Assembly (NCBI GenBank): GCA_035528715.1
Contig: DATKYB010000065.1
Coordinates: 1-26,066, forward strand
DNA length: 26,066 bases
Source: Nitrospinota bacterium
Lineage (GTDB): Bacteria; JADFOP01; DATKYB01
Direction of reading: 5' to 3'
Shown here: positions 23,670 through 26,066 of the stretch, piece by piece
Position numbering within the stretch: position 1 is the stretch's first letter
Layout: each line of letters opens with the position of its first letter
Made by a program: the position numbers and the translations under genes
The notes under the pieces: model-generated
What the model saw: the letters and a program-made list of their open reading frames with translations, nothing else
Told to the model about the DNA's origin: nothing
The model's database searches: none

Positions 23670-24500
23670 TTAAAGATTTATCCTAAAACATTTCTGAACA
23701 AAATCCCTTGTTTGGGACAAGACCTCGTCATAATCTCCATAGTTCCTAAGTTCCAACATAAAGGGGCCATCATATTCTTCATAAAAAAGGGTATCCCTTA
23801 CACTTTTCCATTTGATTTTGCCTTGAAAAGGAGATAGGTGAGAATCCTCAGTGCCATCATTATCAGAAGCATGGATAGAAAAGATATGCCCTGAGGCTTT
23901 TTTTATTGCCTTGACTGGATCTTCTGAAACATTTGCATGTCCCAAATCGAGACACATACCCAAAGACTTTGAATGATATTTTTTTACAATATCAAGAATT
24001 TTCAGAGTTGTAGAATATTGATTAGGGGCATTCTCAAGGGCTATCTTTATATTACTTTTCATAGAATAATCCATCAACTCTTCAATGCTGTTATACAGCG
24101 CCTTTGGAATACCATCGCCCTCAGCTTCCCTGTTCACCTTCAGTCCGCAATGGATAGCTATTACGTCTGTCTCAAAAACTCTCATTACATCCATTACTTC
24201 TTTTATCTCTTTCATGATCTTCTTTCTCTCTTTTTCTTCTTTTGAAGAGATTGAGAGCCACTTCCTCTCTTTTGCGTCTTTAACATGCAAATAAAAAGGA
24301 GCGTGCAAAGAGATTGCTCTGATACCCTCTTTATCTAAAAAATCTTTTAGCATAGAGACCGCTGAATTTTTCTTATAATCAAAGTGGGGTCTCATGCCCC
24401 ATATCTCGATAAATCGAAAACCGTATTCCTTGATCTTTCTAATCCATAAGGGACAGAGCGTCTCATGGACAAAAAGATGTGTGGAAAGTCCAATTCTCAT
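23670..24500 (-). CDS. TIM-barrel sugar phosphate isomerase/epimerase-like protein (AP_endonuc_2)
   Basis: This 276-residue xylose-isomerase-like TIM barrel (PF01261) carries metal-site residues typical of the family: SLHAPF (His86 area), AIHCG, IALENAP (Glu), MCLDLGHAN (Asp, His), IHASDNDG with HLSPFQG (His, Asp, His), and MLELR (Glu). The substrate cannot be read from the sequence; members include hydroxypyruvate and tagatose isomerases and endonuclease IV. A strong SD AAAGGAG lies 6 bases before the ATG. The gene is tightly coupled to the AmgK-like gene (3-base gap) and lies 140 bases after the nucleotidyltransferase. A role in amino-sugar salvage is inferred from these neighbours. Confidence 0.85.
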   Translation of the reverse strand: MRIGLSTHLFVHETLCPLWIRKIKEYGFRFIEIWGMRPHFDYKKNSAVSMLKDFLDKEGIRAISLHAPFYLHVKDAKERKWLSISSKEEKERKKIMKEIKEVMDVMRVFETDVIAIHCGLKVNREAEGDGIPKALYNSIEELMDYSMKSNIKIALENAPNQYSTTLKILDIVKKYHSKSLGMCLDLGHANVSEDPVKAIKKASGHIFSIHASDNDGTEDSHLSPFQGKIKWKSVRDTLFYEEYDGPFMLELRNYGDYDEVLSQTRDFVQKCFRINL

Positions 24501-24525
24501 CTCAATCTCCTTTAAATAAAAAATA

Positions 24526-24554
24526 TATATAACCAGATTCGCCAGAATAGTTAA
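24526..24554 (-). promoter_or_regulatory. Possible internal promoter for the TIM-barrel and AmgK-like genes
   Basis: On the minus strand, TTAACT (24549-24554) and TATATA (24526-24531) are 17 bases apart. The start would be near 24519, immediately before the AAAGGAG ribosome site. Confidence 0.35.
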
Positions 24555-24640
24555 TCACATATCTTAAACTATTATAAGAAATAATATATCAAAGATTAGA
24601 ATATATAAAAGGAATAAAAAGATATAATCATCTAATAATA

Positions 24641-25705
24641 TTACTCGTTGATAGGATACAGTTGGATTTTATTATCTTTTTTTATTGCTATCTTCTCTTT
24701 TATTTTTGATTCCTTTTCTACCTTCATATCTAAACCGATAATCGAATTTGATATCTCTGCATTTTCAGAGACATAAACATTCTCCCAAACCACACTTTCT
24801 CTTATTACTACACCCTGATCTAAAATAGAATTTTTCCCCAGCACAACAGACGGCCCGATATCGCACCCCTCTTTAATGACAGAGGGCTCATCTATAATCA
24901 CAGGGGGGATGATATTAATATCCTTGTTTGTGAATTTATTAACAAGATTTAAAGAAATCCCTCTAGCCTCTGCCATTCTCTCAAAAGACGGATATTTATT
25001 TTGCAGCATATCATGATTGACTTCTAAATATCTTCTGTGCGTTCCCATATCCATCCAGTAATTCATTGTTAAATAGCCAAAAACAGGATATCCTCTCGAT
25101 ATCAATCCAGGATATATCTCCTCAGAAATACTACATGGCCTTACAGGAGGAAGTTCATCAAAGATCTCCTGTTCAAATATCTGAATACCGGTAAACATCA
25201 TATTTTTTAGACTTTTAAAGGCTGAGGTTCCTTTATTTAAAAATCTTTTCACCCGGTTTTCTGAATCAATTCCAATGATCCCATACTTTTCTACATTCTT
25301 ATCCTCTCTTAAGACCATTGTAACCAATGCCCCTTTTTTCTTATGAAACTCAAGTACTTCGTTTAAGTCAATATCAATGACAATGTCGCTATTTACTACA
25401 ATAAATGTACCCCCTTTTAAAAATTTTTCGGCTCGTTTAATACCTCCCGCGGTACCCAAGAGTATCTCTTCATGAGAAAATTGAATATCTATCCCAGCCA
25501 AAGCTCTATTTTGAAAGTAATCTATCAAATCTTTTGTTTTGTAATGTGTGTTGACAATAATCTCTTTTATCCCATTGTTTTTAAGTAGATTAATTGAATA
25601 TTCTATTGAGGGTATGTTTGCAACAGGGATTAAGGGTTTGGGTAGTATGTGGGTTAAAGGAAACATTCTTTCCCCTAATCCCGCGGCCAATATCATGCCT
25701 TTCAT
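24641..25705 (-). CDS. Sugar-1-phosphate nucleotidyltransferase, MurU-like with left-handed beta-helix tail
   Basis: A 354-residue NTP-transferase (PF00483). The N-terminal Rossmann-like domain has the nucleotide loop ILAAGLGERMFPLTH (5-19) and PKPLIPVAN (22-30). The GERM sequence follows Pseudomonas MurU, not the GTRL of most sugar nucleotidyltransferases. GTAGG (84-88) and the metal-binding NSD (105-107) are present. Residues about 268-330 are hexapeptide-like repeats (VIIDEPSVIKEG, VVLGKNSILDQG), a left-handed beta-helix that MurU itself (about 223 residues) lacks. It probably makes a UDP-, GDP- or dTDP-sugar; UDP-MurNAc is the context-based guess. GAAGG serves as SD. It is the first gene of the leftward cluster. 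Confidence 0.85.
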   Translation of the reverse strand: MKGMILAAGLGERMFPLTHILPKPLIPVANIPSIEYSINLLKNNGIKEIIVNTHYKTKDLIDYFQNRALAGIDIQFSHEEILLGTAGGIKRAEKFLKGGTFIVVNSDIVIDIDLNEVLEFHKKKGALVTMVLREDKNVEKYGIIGIDSENRVKRFLNKGTSAFKSLKNMMFTGIQIFEQEIFDELPPVRPCSISEEIYPGLISRGYPVFGYLTMNYWMDMGTHRRYLEVNHDMLQNKYPSFERMAEARGISLNLVNKFTNKDINIIPPVIIDEPSVIKEGCDIGPSVVLGKNSILDQGVVIRESVVWENVYVSENAEISNSIIGLDMKVEKESKIKEKIAIKKDNKIQLYPINE

Positions 25706-25744
25706 CCTGATCCACCTTCTATATAATATGATTCATTTAATGCA

Positions 25745-25773
25745 TCTATATCAGATTAGGGGTTCGCAGTCAA
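25745..25773 (-). promoter_or_regulatory. Promoter of the nucleotidyltransferase cluster
   Basis: On the minus strand, TTGACT (25768-25773) and TATAGA (25745-25750) have a 17-base spacer, giving a leader of about 33 bases. The -35 matches those at 1649 and 4577. Confidence 0.6.
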
Positions 25774-25780
25774 TAAAGAC

Positions 25781-25809
25781 TTGACATTTCTCAATACAGG
25801 AAATAATAA
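25781..25809 (+). promoter_or_regulatory. Strong promoter of the MBL-fold hydrolase gene
   Basis: A perfect TTGACA (25781-25786), a 17-base spacer and TAATAA (25804-25809). Transcription would start near 25816, only about 15 bases before the start codon, with AGGAG at 25821-25825. Confidence 0.75.
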
Positions 25810-25831
25810 TCCCTATAGACAGGAGAATATG

Positions 25832-26066
25832 ATGATTATAGAGAAAATCACTGTTGGAAGCTTTTCTGCGAATTGCTATATTGTAGGATGTGAGAAAACT
25901 AAGGAAGGAATTATCATAGATCCTGGAGATGAGGTTGAAAAGATACTAGAATTAATAAACAAAAATGGTCTTGATATAAAAATGATTCTCAATACCCATG
26001 CACATATTGACCATTCTTTAGGGATACAGGGTCTTAAAGAAAAGCTGGGAGTGAATTTTTGCATGC
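25832..26066 (+). CDS. Metallo-beta-lactamase-fold hydrolase, glyoxalase II-like (3' end outside window)
   Basis: The first 78 residues are visible. ITVGSFSANCYIVG and IIIDPGDEVEKIL lead to NTHAHIDHSLG, the HxHxDH metal-binding motif of the MBL fold. The N-terminus resembles the short glyoxalase II-like hydrolases of anaerobes. Two ATGs are adjacent (25829 and 25832); AGGAG is 6 bases from the second and only 3 from the first, so 25832 is preferred. The frame is open to the window end. The gene is divergent from the nucleotidyltransferase cluster, with its own promoter. The substrate is unknown. Confidence 0.9.
   Translation, partial: MIIEKITVGSFSANCYIVGCEKTKEGIIIDPGDEVEKILELINKNGLDIKMILNTHAHIDHSLGIQGLKEKLGVNFCM

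Overview
The window is 26 kb of AT-rich bacterial chromosome. It is densely packed with housekeeping and accessory genes and shows no phage, IS, CRISPR, rRNA or tRNA. Gene content suggests a Gram-negative, probably anaerobic, uncultured bacterium near the old 'Deltaproteobacteria' (Desulfobacterota, or a candidate phylum close to it). The clues are an HDOD protein, an ExeA-type ATPase, a LivKHMGF transporter, a DUF1858 redox protein, a bifunctional Rel, TatA, and an AmgK/TIM-barrel/MurU-like cluster. This placement is inference; no marker here fixes the phylum.

Layout. 1-1464: the end of an HDOD protein converges on, and overlaps, a CheR-type methyltransferase. 1649-4478: a strong promoter drives an unusual ATPase (ExeA-like AAA, then double zinc ribbon, then a PH-like domain), followed by mutY. 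4577-8930: two GT4 glycosyltransferases and a VOC protein run rightward and converge on a GT81/GpgS-like glycosyltransferase; together they suggest a glucosylglycerate-type compatible-solute or glycoside pathway. 9041-13863: a complete leftward branched-chain/amino-acid-type ABC importer (livK-H-M-G-F) with TAATG and ATGA couplings, a 14-bp hairpin after livK and a structured livK leader. 13864-14397: a very AT-rich 534-bp intergenic region. 14398-17861: a GalT-family protein converging on recG, with a DUF1858 gene upstream of recG. 17885-20872: rpmB (TTG start) converging on rel; upstream of rel are tatA and a 30-residue bS22/mS38-type (AURKAIP1/COX24) protein. 20974-22587: pdxA and a divergently transcribed, truncated GNAT-like gene, with overlapping -35 boxes between them. 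22611-25705: an AmgK-like sugar kinase, a TIM-barrel sugar isomerase/epimerase-like protein and a MurU-like nucleotidyltransferase, together resembling a MurNAc-recycling pathway. 25781-end: a divergently transcribed metallo-beta-lactamase-fold hydrolase, cut by the window end.

Several intergenic regions carry sigma-70-like promoters with 16-18 bp spacers, often with TTGACT as the -35 box. Several starts were moved from the longest open frame to a better Shine-Dalgarno (SD) site: the first GT4 gene, the VOC gene, livF, the GNAT-like gene and the MBL gene. No single locus is plainly a new defence or mobile system. The most unusual items are the ATPase/zinc-ribbon/PH-like fusion, the presumptive glycoside cluster, the three-gene AmgK/MurU-like operon and the livK leader structure.
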